NCBI GenBank assembly: GCA_015063655.1 | Contig: SVTU01000038.1 | Span: forward strand, 1 to 11,974 | Direction of reading: 5' to 3' | Source: Oscillospiraceae bacterium | Lineage (GTDB): Bacteria; Bacillota; Clostridia; Oscillospirales; CAG-272 | Length of the DNA stretch: 11,974 bases | Shown here: in pieces, positions 1 through 5,730 of the stretch | Layout: every line of letters begins with the position of its first letter | Position numbering within the stretch: the stretch's first letter is position 1 | The notes under the pieces: model-generated | Told to the model about the DNA's origin: nothing | Databases searched by the model: none | What the model saw: the letters and a program-made list of their open reading frames with translations, nothing else | Translations under genes and position numbers: made by a program

Positions 1-727
1 AACTCGGTGTGCATCACGTGCTCTCAATACGGTCGGCCTTTACGGGGCGGAAGGTACCAAGCCCCACGTGGAGCATGACGGGCACGATGGCCGTTCCCTT
101 CGCCCGAATTTTTTCCAACAGTGCCTCGGTAAAGTGCAGACCGGCCGTGGGGGCTGCCGCCGAGCCCTCTTCCCTGGCATACACCGTTTGATAACGGGAC
201 TGATCCTCCAGACGCTCGGTAATATACGGTGGCAGGGGCATCAGCCCGATTTTATGCAGAACGGAATAGATACTGTCATGCTCGGTTCGGTCATAATCAA
301 AGCGAATGAGGCGGTTTCCCTCCTGCACAAGCTCAAGCACCTCTCCCTTAAGCATGCCGTCGCCAAAGCAAAGCTTCGCTCCGACTCTTGCCCGCTTTCC
401 CGGCTTGACCAGTGTCTCCCACGTATCAAGAGAACGCTGACGAAGCAAAAGCAGCTCGATGCCCGCCTCCTCTCGGCCCTCTACGTGGCCGTACAATCGG
501 GCAGGGATCACCTTGGAATCATTGATGACCAATACGTCCTCGGGGCGCAAATAGTCCAAAATATCAAAAAAATGCCGATGCTCTATGCTCCCGCTCTTAC
601 GGTCCAACACCATCAGCCGAGAGGTATCCCTCTGCTCGACGGGATGCTGCGCAATCAGCCGCTCGGGAAGCTCGTAAAAGAAATCGGACGTTCGCAAATC
701 GGTATGAGGCTTTATGTTCTGTATCAT
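1..727 (-). CDS. queA: S-adenosylmethionine:tRNA ribosyltransferase-isomerase QueA (partial, apparent frameshift)
   Basis: QueA transfers the ribose part of S-adenosylmethionine to preQ1 in tRNA, forming epoxyqueuosine at the wobble base of GUN anticodons; it is cytoplasmic. The N-terminal part is canonical: TSDFFYELPERLIAQHP, then QRDTSRLMVLDR, NDSKVIPARLYG, and late in the reading frame AGLHFTEALLEK and LHVGLGTFRPVK. I chose ATG at 725-727 because GGAG lies 7 bases upstream and it fits the usual family N-terminus; a longer frame to 874 would run through the riboswitch. The frame stops at a TGA at 14-16 straight after DRIEST. The other frame continues as MHTE, and family members read IExHxMHxE here, so one base (a G on the plus strand near 18-21) appears to be missing. 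The rest of the gene (about 100 residues) lies beyond the window. It could be a sequencing error or a recent pseudogene. Family identity is certain. Confidence 0.93.
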
Positions 728-763
728 CGGGATCTCCGTTTCGATAAAAATTTCAAATATGTC

Positions 764-792
764 TTGACATACGTCAAAAGGTATGATATGAT
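764..792 (+). promoter_or_regulatory. Sigma-A-type promoter of the dapA-dapB operon
   Basis: TTGACA at 764-769 and TATGAT at 787-792 are separated by exactly 17 bases, giving a near-consensus housekeeping promoter on the plus strand. Transcription would start near 799-800, just before the lysine riboswitch, which leaves an untranslated leader of about 295 bases before dapA. The -35 box is the left half of an inverted repeat, TTGAC-N4-GTCAA (764-777). Confidence 0.85.
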
Positions 793-807
793 AATGAATG
801 GAATAAA

Positions 808-985
808 ATAATGATAGAGGTGCGTTTTTCCACCGCTGTCGGTTGAGGTTGCCGCAACCGCAAGAGACCGCCAACGAGGGCAGAACGCCGAGGGCATATT
901 GTGCGGCGACAATGTGTACCGGTCCGCTCGGTTCATAGCTGACGGACTGTCATCATATGATGGAGAGCTATCTGGTATTGTCAAT
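808..985 (+). ncRNA. Lysine riboswitch (L-box) aptamer
   Basis: The RNA senses lysine and controls the dap genes downstream. Conserved landmarks appear in order: GATAGAGGTGCG (813-824), CGCCGAGGGCA (886-896), GACGGACTGTCA (941-952) and GGAGAGCTATCTGGT (962-976). P1 is GATAG (813-817) with CTATC (968-972). P2 pairs about 836-850 with 856-883 and presents loop GCCGC (851-855). A second arm pairs CCGAG (888-892) with CTCGG (927-931) and, inside it, 895-901 with 910-916; its loop holds GCGGC (903-907), an exact complement of the P2 loop, as required for the L2-L3 kissing contact of this class. P5 is CATC/GATG (951-962). The landmarks match the known class (for example the lysC leader of Bacillus subtilis); the pairings were worked out by eye. 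Identity is very likely. Confidence 0.95.
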
Positions 986-1024
986 ATAAGCACGGGGTAT
1001 ACCTATATTATATTACAATTTCAG

Positions 1025-1046
1025 CTGGTTTTCAACCAGTTTTTTT
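1025..1046 (+). terminator. Riboswitch-controlled intrinsic terminator
   Basis: CTGGTT (1025-1030) and AACCAG (1034-1039) form a short hairpin followed by seven T residues (1040-1046). It lies 50 bases past the aptamer and 48 bases before dapA, the expected expression platform. An alternative pairing, CTGGTATTGT (972-981) with ACAATTTCAG (1015-1024), continuing from 967-970 to 1026-1029, would use both the 3' strand of P1 and the 5' arm of the terminator. Lysine binding should therefore favour P1 plus terminator, and lack of lysine the antiterminator. The stem has only six pairs and may be leaky. Confidence 0.8.
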
Positions 1047-1093
1047 ATTTTTATATTTATATCGCAAAAAATCGCACAGAAAGGAAACCTACC

Positions 1094-1987
1094 ATGAGCA
1101 AATTAAAGCCTTCTATTTTCCAAGGAGCAGCCACCGCCATCATCACGCCCTTCCAAAACGGGGCTATCGACTTTGACCGCTTCGGCCGTATCATCGAGCA
1201 ACAGATCAAGGGCGGCATCGATGCCATCGTTGTGGCAGGCACCACGGGCGAGGCGGCAACGCTGACGCACGAGGAGCACTGCGAGCTGATCAAATATTCC
1301 GTTGAAAAGGTCGCCGGCCGTGTGCCCGTGATCGCAGGAACAGGCTCAAACGATACCGCCTACGGCATCGAGCTTTCGCAGTACGCCTGCGAGGTGGGTG
1401 CGGATGCCCTGCTTCTCGTTACCCCCTATTACAACAAGGCAAGCACCAAGGGGCTTGTGAAAAACTTCCTTGAGACAGCCGATAAGACCGACAAACCCAT
1501 CATTCTGTATAACGTGCCCTCCCGCACAGGCTGTAACATCTCGCTTGCGGCATACCGTGAGCTTGCCAAGCATGAGCGCATCGTTGCCGTGAAGGAGGCA
1601 TCGGGCAATATCAGCAGTATTGCCGCCCTGATCGCCGAATGCGGCGACGCCTTTGATATTTACTCGGGCAACGACGATCAGATCGTTCCCATCATGTCCT
1701 TGGGCGGTAAGGGCGTGATCTCCGTGCTGTCCAACCTGCTGCCTCAAGAGACGCACGACATGTGCCTTGCCTGCCTGAACAACGACTACACCACGGCCGC
1801 CAAGCTGCAGCTGGACTATCTGCGCCTCATCAACGATCTGTTTTGCGAGGTCAATCCCATTCCCGTCAAGACCGCCATGGCGGCTCTTGGCTATTGTGAC
1901 ATTGAGATGCGCTTGCCTCTGTGCGAGATGGAGGACGCCAACCGTGATAAGCTGATGGCCACCATGAAGGCCTATCACCTTCTGTAA
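1094..1987 (+). CDS. dapA: 4-hydroxy-tetrahydrodipicolinate synthase
   Basis: DapA condenses pyruvate with aspartate semialdehyde, the first committed step toward diaminopimelate and lysine, needed for peptidoglycan. The protein has 297 residues, normal for the family. Visible motifs are GTTGEAATLT with the active-site threonines 50-51, TPYYNK (110-115), LYNVPSRTG with Tyr139 and Arg144, the Schiff-base lysine Lys167 in AVKEASGN, and the GGKGVISVLSN segment (204-214). The frame is open back to 899, but that part is riboswitch RNA; ATG at 1094 has an AGAAAGGA site upstream and begins the conserved sequence. It is cotranscribed with dapB 24 bases downstream and controlled by the lysine riboswitch in its leader. 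Nothing in it looks damaged. Confidence 0.97.
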   Translation: MSKLKPSIFQGAATAIITPFQNGAIDFDRFGRIIEQQIKGGIDAIVVAGTTGEAATLTHEEHCELIKYSVEKVAGRVPVIAGTGSNDTAYGIELSQYACEVGADALLLVTPYYNKASTKGLVKNFLETADKTDKPIILYNVPSRTGCNISLAAYRELAKHERIVAVKEASGNISSIAALIAECGDAFDIYSGNDDQIVPIMSLGGKGVISVLSNLLPQETHDMCLACLNNDYTTAAKLQLDYLRLINDLFCEVNPIPVKTAMAALGYCDIEMRLPLCEMEDANRDKLMATMKAYHLL

Positions 1988-2011
1988 TTCTGCTTCAAAG
2001 GACGAAAAAAT

Positions 2012-2779
2012 ATGACCAATATGATTTTATGCGGCTGTGGCGGACGCATGGGGCGTGCCATTATTGAGCGCACAGAGTCCGTTGCCGATTGCCGTATCGT
2101 GGCAGGCGTGGACGTCAACGCCTCTGCCTTGGATAGCGTGGCAAGCTTTCCCGTCTACCAAAGCATTGAGGAGTTTCCCGACCGAGCCGACGTGATCGTG
2201 GATTTTTCCCATCACACCGCCCTTCCCTCTCTCCTTGCCTATGCCAAGCGCACGGAAACGCCCTTGGTGGTCTGCACCACGGGACACACCGACGAGGAGC
2301 TTGCTCTTCTGTCCGAGGCAGCCAACAGCATTGCCGTATTCCGCTCGGGCAACATGTCTATCGGCATCAATCTGATGATCGAGCTGTGCCGCAAAGCGGC
2401 CAAAACGTTGGGTACGGACTTTGATGTAGAGATCGTGGAAAAGCACCATAATCAAAAGCTGGATGCCCCCAGCGGCACGGCGCTCATGCTGGCTGATGCC
2501 ATTCGCAGTGAGCGAGAGAACACGGAATACGTATTCGACCGCCACGCCGTACGCCGCAAACGCACCCCTGAGGAGATCGGCATTCACTCGGTGCGAGGCG
2601 GAAGCATCGTGGGCGAGCACGAGGTCATCTTTGCAGGCAATAACGAGGTCATTACCCTGAGTCACAGTGCCGCCTCCCGTGATATCTTTGCCGCAGGCGC
2701 ACTGCGTGCCGCCTCGTATCTCAAGGGAAAGACTGCGGGTCTGTACAGCATGACAAACGTCATTGAGGATATTCTGTAA
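2012..2779 (+). CDS. dapB: 4-hydroxy-tetrahydrodipicolinate reductase
   Basis: DapB reduces the DapA product with NAD(P)H to tetrahydrodipicolinate. The 255-residue protein starts with a Rossmann motif, GCGGRMG (8-14), followed by VDFSHHTAL (63-71) and CTTGH (88-92). The family signature is EIVEKHHNQKLDAPSGTA (140-157), with catalytic His145 and Lys149 and the substrate-contacting SGT. The C-terminal part has the usual SVRGGSIVGEHEV and SHSAASRDIFAAGA. AAAGGA sits 9 bases before ATG 2012; an ATG at 2021 is possible but worse placed. It follows dapA by 24 bases, so both obey the same lysine riboswitch. Family length is normal, and no aspartokinase or other dap gene follows; the next gene is convergent. 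Confidence 0.97.
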   Translation: MTNMILCGCGGRMGRAIIERTESVADCRIVAGVDVNASALDSVASFPVYQSIEEFPDRADVIVDFSHHTALPSLLAYAKRTETPLVVCTTGHTDEELALLSEAANSIAVFRSGNMSIGINLMIELCRKAAKTLGTDFDVEIVEKHHNQKLDAPSGTALMLADAIRSERENTEYVFDRHAVRRKRTPEEIGIHSVRGGSIVGEHEVIFAGNNEVITLSHSAASRDIFAAGALRAASYLKGKTAGLYSMTNVIEDIL

Positions 2780-2797
2780 TCCGGTTCATAAAACCAT

Positions 2798-2823
2798 GCT
2801 TTGTGCCCTTACGGACACAAAGC
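2798..2823 (+). terminator. Hairpin after dapB (weak terminator candidate)
   Basis: GCTTTGTG (2798-2805) pairs perfectly with CACAAAGC (2816-2823), with a further CC/GG inside around a TTAC loop. It begins 18 bases after the dapB stop. No T-tract follows, so it may protect the 3' end or need Rho rather than act as a classic intrinsic terminator. Confidence 0.45.
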
Positions 2824-2853
2824 GCATATCGATCGCCGCAGGCGAATATTGAT

Positions 2854-2879
2854 GCGCCGTGCCCCTCGGGGCACGGCGC
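2854..2879. terminator. GC-rich hairpin in the convergent gap (bidirectional 3'-end structure)
   Basis: GCGCCGTGCCCC (2854-2865) and GGGGCACGGCGC (2868-2879) form a perfect 12-base inverted repeat, realistically an 11-pair stem with a CTCG loop. It starts nine bases past the stop codon of the minus-strand isomerase gene and 75 bases past dapB, so it could end or protect both transcripts. Neither strand has a T-tract after it. A smaller stem, TCGCC-GCA-GGCGA (2833-2845), lies just to the left. Confidence 0.5.
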
Positions 2880-2888
2880 TATGATATG

Positions 2889-3674
2889 TCACATATTTCC
2901 GCGCAGACGCTCGATCTCGTCTGCCACACGTCTTGCCGCCTTGGCGGCTCTGTCATAGTATTCTTCCACGCTCACATCACCGTAGTACTTGGAGTGATTG
3001 CGCATGACCTCCAGCATAAACGGCCCTCTAAAGGGCGTGACGGCGATCTCTCTTGCCACACGGTCGAAATCAAGCGTAGCATCGAAGGGGAGCATATGCT
3101 CATCCTCGTTATGTACCCCGTGGTTATCGTGAATATGCAGAGCGACCAGGCGATGGCCGAACTGAGGCATATAGTCCCTGCCGTAGGCAAAGCAGGCCTC
3201 GTGGCCGCAATCCCAGCAGAAGCCTGCTTCGGGATAGGCCTCGATCACAACGGCAAGGTTGCCGATCTTTCTCTGATTTTCATAAGCGATCGTAACGCCC
3301 TTCTCCTTGGCGTATGCCATCAGACGGTCAAAGCGAGCCAAGCCCGTGTCGTTAACACGGGGGGCGGCCTCTCCGCTGGACAGGTGAACCACAAGAACGG
3401 GTACTTCGAAGCGATGGCAGTTATCAACAGCCTGCATCAGCTCGGAAAGCATATTCTCACCCGCAGGCACGTCCATCCAAATATTGTTAATTCCGCCAAA
3501 GGGAGCGTGATAGCTTGCCACCTCAATCCCCTCACGGCGGCACAGACGCATGGCCTCCTCCAGCTGCGGATGCGAAGAGCCGCAGAAGGTAGCCTCAAAG
3601 CCGTGCTTCTTGAGAAGCAACACATCCTCCTCCAAGGGGACTGGGTACGAATGTAAATTCATTCCGATCTTCAT
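2889..3674 (-). CDS. Sugar phosphate isomerase/epimerase family protein (xylose isomerase-like TIM barrel)
   Basis: This 261-residue protein resembles the AP-endonuclease-2/xylose-isomerase-like TIM barrel family, whose members isomerise or epimerise sugars or cyclitols with divalent metals. Probable metal ligands sit on successive barrel strands: Glu132 in AYENQ, Asp155 and His158 in CWDCGH, His180/His182 in ALHIHDNHG, and Glu222 in FMLEV. His56 in SYHAPFG and His97 in VVHLSSGE are also typical. ATG 3672-3674 is chosen because GAGAGGA lies about nine bases upstream, inside the last codons of the gene before it. Only four bases separate it from that gene, so the two are translated from one mRNA. 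The substrate cannot be told from the sequence; DNA endonuclease activity is unlikely given the usual roles of such stand-alone members. Confidence 0.85.
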   Translation of the reverse strand: MKIGMNLHSYPVPLEEDVLLLKKHGFEATFCGSSHPQLEEAMRLCRREGIEVASYHAPFGGINNIWMDVPAGENMLSELMQAVDNCHRFEVPVLVVHLSSGEAAPRVNDTGLARFDRLMAYAKEKGVTIAYENQRKIGNLAVVIEAYPEAGFCWDCGHEACFAYGRDYMPQFGHRLVALHIHDNHGVHNEDEHMLPFDATLDFDRVAREIAVTPFRGPFMLEVMRNHSKYYGDVSVEEYYDRAAKAARRVADEIERLRGNM

Positions 3675-3678
3675 TATA

Positions 3679-4566
3679 TTATTCCTCTCTTGTCTCTGCC
3701 CCTGCATCGCTGATCACAAGGCAGTATTTTTTTCGAATTTCAATAGGCTGATAGGATAGCTTGGAGGCACGCAGCCCCTCCACACCGCAATCCTCCTCAC
3801 GGTTGATATAACGGCATTCTGCCCCATAGGCAGCGGCAAAGGACTGCATCAGCATGGGATATGCCCCGTCAAAGGCGGTATCCGCCTTCTCGGTATGCAC
3901 GATCAGCGTTTCCCCCACGACCTCGCCGATGGAAACGCCCGCTATGCGATCGCCCACCCACAGCACGCCGCCGCACTGCCCGTAGGCATCCCAGTGCATA
4001 AGCTGCTCGCACAGCTGCTGCTCCTCGTGGGCGGCAACCTCGGCATCCTCCTTGCCAAAGGTGTGGAAATAGTCGTAAAGGAACGCCCTCACCGCCTCGG
4101 CATGCTCTGCCGTCAAGGGTTCAAAGCGGGCGTCGGGATAGCTCTTGCGGAACCTGTTGACATGATTCTTCTTGGCGTGAAAGCGTTTGCCCCGCAGGGC
4201 GATCAATTCCTCGGCAGAATAGAGATAATCGTCCCAATCTCGGTCGTGCCACACGTCACGCACACAAAAGGATTGCGACAGTCGGGCAACCTCATCCTCA
4301 CACAGGCACGTCAAGGAAACGGCCTCGCCCGTATGAGCGAGCAAGGCACGCACGGCACGCTCCGACTCGCACCAATAGCAGGTCATGCCGTCCATATCGC
4401 CAAAGCGAAGGATCAAACCGCTGTCTCCCTTAGCATACGAAATGTCATAATAATCCCGCCAAAACACCAGGTTTCCCGGGGATATATCGCATATTCTTCC
4501 CCGATACCGAGCCAACGCCTCACGAAGGATGCCAAAATCATCAAGGGTTATCTTCTTAAAATCCAT
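3679..4566 (-). CDS. DUF2156 (phosphatidylglycerol lysyltransferase-C-terminal-like) GNAT-fold protein
   Basis: The 295-residue protein matches my recollection of the DUF2156 family, an acyltransferase-like fold related to the C-terminal domain of MprF. Recognisable parts are YLYSAEELIALRGKRFH followed by AKKNHVNRF (114-139), the HTEKADTAFDGAYPMLMQSF region (224-243), and INREEDCGVEGLRASKLSYQP (254-274), which corresponds to the conserved substrate/CoA region of the family. No membrane segment is visible, so unlike MprF it should be soluble. AGGA lies 7 bases before ATG 4564-4566. It is the first gene of a two-gene operon with the isomerase-like protein, under a consensus promoter at 4605-4633. 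Reaction and substrate are unknown; an acyl or aminoacyl transfer is an inference from the fold only. Confidence 0.8.
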   Translation of the reverse strand: MDFKKITLDDFGILREALARYRGRICDISPGNLVFWRDYYDISYAKGDSGLILRFGDMDGMTCYWCESERAVRALLAHTGEAVSLTCLCEDEVARLSQSFCVRDVWHDRDWDDYLYSAEELIALRGKRFHAKKNHVNRFRKSYPDARFEPLTAEHAEAVRAFLYDYFHTFGKEDAEVAAHEEQQLCEQLMHWDAYGQCGGVLWVGDRIAGVSIGEVVGETLIVHTEKADTAFDGAYPMLMQSFAAAYGAECRYINREEDCGVEGLRASKLSYQPIEIRKKYCLVISDAGAETREE

Positions 4567-4604
4567 ATATTTCCTATTTCCCGTACTTTCAGTTTCTACG
4601 TCAT

Positions 4605-4633
4605 ATTATACGATGGGTTTTGCGTTTTGTCAA
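4605..4633 (-). promoter_or_regulatory. Perfect consensus promoter of the DUF2156-isomerase operon
   Basis: Read on the minus strand, TTGACA (4633-4628) and TATAAT (4610-4605) are both perfect consensus hexamers with an exact 17-base spacer. The start point would be near 4598, giving a leader of about 32 bases. The -35 box overlaps the TGA stop codon (4632-4630) of the pseudouridine synthase gene upstream. Confidence 0.9.
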
Positions 4634-5295
4634 TCCCCGAAGGCAGGATCGTCCGTCCCCGTCTCCCAAAAATCGGGCCATACGGACACGTCCACCTGCT
4701 CCCCTGTCACGGGATGAACAAAGGCAACCCGATGGCAAAGTAGGCTCAGATCTCCCTTTCTTGACGAGCCATACCGTCTGTCACCGCATACGGGATGCTG
4801 ACGGGAGGCAAGCTGAACCCGTATCTGATGCGTGCGCCCCGTGTGCAGCTCAATGCGAAGCACGGAGCAGCCGTCCTTCACAGCAAGCCGCTCATATGAC
4901 AGCGAAGCAGGCTTAACGCCCCGCCTCTCCCGCTTGACCACGTAGGTCTTATTTCGTTTTGCATCGTGGTACAGCAGATCCTGCAGGGTATCGGCGATCG
5001 GCTCAACCGTACCCTCTGCCAATGCAAGATAGGTCTTGTTCATACGCCGCTCTGCCACAAGCGCCGAAAGCAGACCTGCCATTTTCGCATGCTTGGCCAG
5101 CACCAGCACACCCGACACCTCTTTGTCCAAGCGGTATATGGGATAAAGCGTAACGGGCTTGTCCCCTCTCCGGACAAGCTCTTGCTCCAAAAGGCAAGGA
5201 AGGCTCGTGCTTTTGCTTTCATCTCTTTCACAGATGGTTCCCGAGGGCTTGCAGACGATCAACAGCCCGCTGTCCTCCCACAAAATATGTATCAT
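4630..5295 (-). CDS. RluA-family RNA pseudouridine synthase
   Basis: Enzymes of this family isomerise selected uridines in rRNA or tRNA to pseudouridine. The 221-residue protein carries the catalytic motif as YRLDKEVSGVLVLAK (54-68) with nucleophile Asp57, then KTYLALAEG (87-95), and the strongly conserved LHTGRTHQIRVQLA plus HPVCGDRRYG (150-176). There is no N-terminal S4 domain, so it is a short catalytic-only form. The first motif has Tyr in place of the usual His before RLD, a common minor variation. I prefer ATG at 5293-5295 with AGAGG five bases upstream over the GTG six bases earlier, which has no room for a binding site. It follows the small membrane-tail gene by 48 bases and may share its transcript. 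Which uridine it modifies cannot be told. Confidence 0.92.
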   Translation of the reverse strand: MIHILWEDSGLLIVCKPSGTICERDESKSTSLPCLLEQELVRRGDKPVTLYPIYRLDKEVSGVLVLAKHAKMAGLLSALVAERRMNKTYLALAEGTVEPIADTLQDLLYHDAKRNKTYVVKRERRGVKPASLSYERLAVKDGCSVLRIELHTGRTHQIRVQLASRQHPVCGDRRYGSSRKGDLSLLCHRVAFVHPVTGEQVDVSVWPDFWETGTDDPAFGD

Positions 5296-5343
5296 GCTCA
5301 CCTCTTCGAGCGGAGCGCCCCATGCAGGACGCCCCGCCTTGTG

Positions 5344-5604
5344 TCATTTGCGAAGCAATCGACAAGCCGAAAGAGAAATCCCCATCACAGCCACGATCGC
5401 ACCAAGCCCCAACAGCTTTCGCACAAGATTACAATCCTCCGAGCCCTGCCACCTGTGAGAGCAGCTCTCAGCGTCTCCCGCAGAGGGCGAGTATATCTTC
5501 AAGGTAAGATCGTAATCCATAGAAAAGCGTGTATCGGTCAAGGACTTCGCCTTTTGCTTCATCTTGGAAAGTACGTTTGTGTTAGGCACGGTTGTTTGTT
5601 CCAT
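5344..5604 (-). CDS. Hypothetical small protein with C-terminal membrane segment
   Basis: The 86-residue product is not recognised. Its first 58 residues are polar, with a basic stretch KMKQKAK (14-20); residues about 60-84 form one hydrophobic helix (LLGLGAIVAVMGISLSACRLL) ending in RK, so it looks like a tail-anchored membrane protein. ATG 5602-5604 has AAGGAA eight bases upstream, supporting a real gene. A possible promoter lies at 5649-5676. The RluA-type gene follows after 48 bases. An SxC near the end (Ser79, Cys81) is inside the helix and is not a lipobox. The function is unknown; I rate it a real gene on the ribosome site, placement between promoter and operon partner, and composition. 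Confidence 0.65.
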   Translation of the reverse strand: MEQTTVPNTNVLSKMKQKAKSLTDTRFSMDYDLTLKIYSPSAGDAESCSHRWQGSEDCNLVRKLLGLGAIVAVMGISLSACRLLRK

Positions 5605-5648
5605 GTTTTTGTTCCTTTCCTGCCATACATGTGATCCTCTCCCTGTAT

Positions 5649-5676
5649 ATTGTACCACGTTTTTTTAAGAATACAA
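5649..5676 (-). promoter_or_regulatory. Possible promoter for the small protein and RluA-type gene
   Basis: On the minus strand TACAAT (5654-5649) is a good -10 box; TTGTAT (5676-5671) sits 16 bases upstream as a weak -35. It lies between the terminator of the preceding gene and the ATG at 5604, where a promoter is needed. Confidence 0.5.
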
Positions 5677-5698
5677 GCCTCAATCAAAAATTATATAA

Positions 5699-5728
5699 GT
5701 TTGGCAGAGAGCAAGCTCTCTGCCAAAC
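5699..5728 (-). terminator. Intrinsic terminator after the rpsO-pnp-M15 unit
   Basis: GTTTGGCAGAGAGC and its exact complement (5699-5712 and 5715-5728) form a stem of about 13-14 pairs with a tiny loop, starting three bases after the stop codon of the M15-like gene. On the minus strand the run after the stem is A/T-rich with an interrupted T-tract ending in five T. Reading from the left it could act on plus-strand transcripts, but no gene needs it. Confidence 0.85.
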
Positions 5729-5730
5729 GG

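Noticed and set aside
728..874. N-terminal extension of queA
   Set aside because: It reads antisense through the dapA promoter and the start of the riboswitch; the ATG at 725-727 with GGAG fits the family.
808..1046. T-box or SAM riboswitch as explanation of the dapA leader
   Set aside because: No T-box antiterminator core or SAM-I signature was seen, while L-box landmarks and the L2-L3 complement are all present and fit the dap genes.
899..1093. N-terminal extension of dapA
   Set aside because: The extra 65 codons coincide with the riboswitch and terminator and resemble no DapA sequence; the ATG at 1094 has a ribosome site.
2854..2879. Classic intrinsic terminator for dapB
   Set aside because: The stem is strong but no T-run follows on either strand, so only a weak terminator call is given.
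2859..3656. A 265-residue plus-strand open frame opposite the isomerase-like gene
   Set aside because: The minus frame has the TIM-barrel metal motifs and a good ribosome site; the plus frame has neither, and includes the intergenic hairpin.
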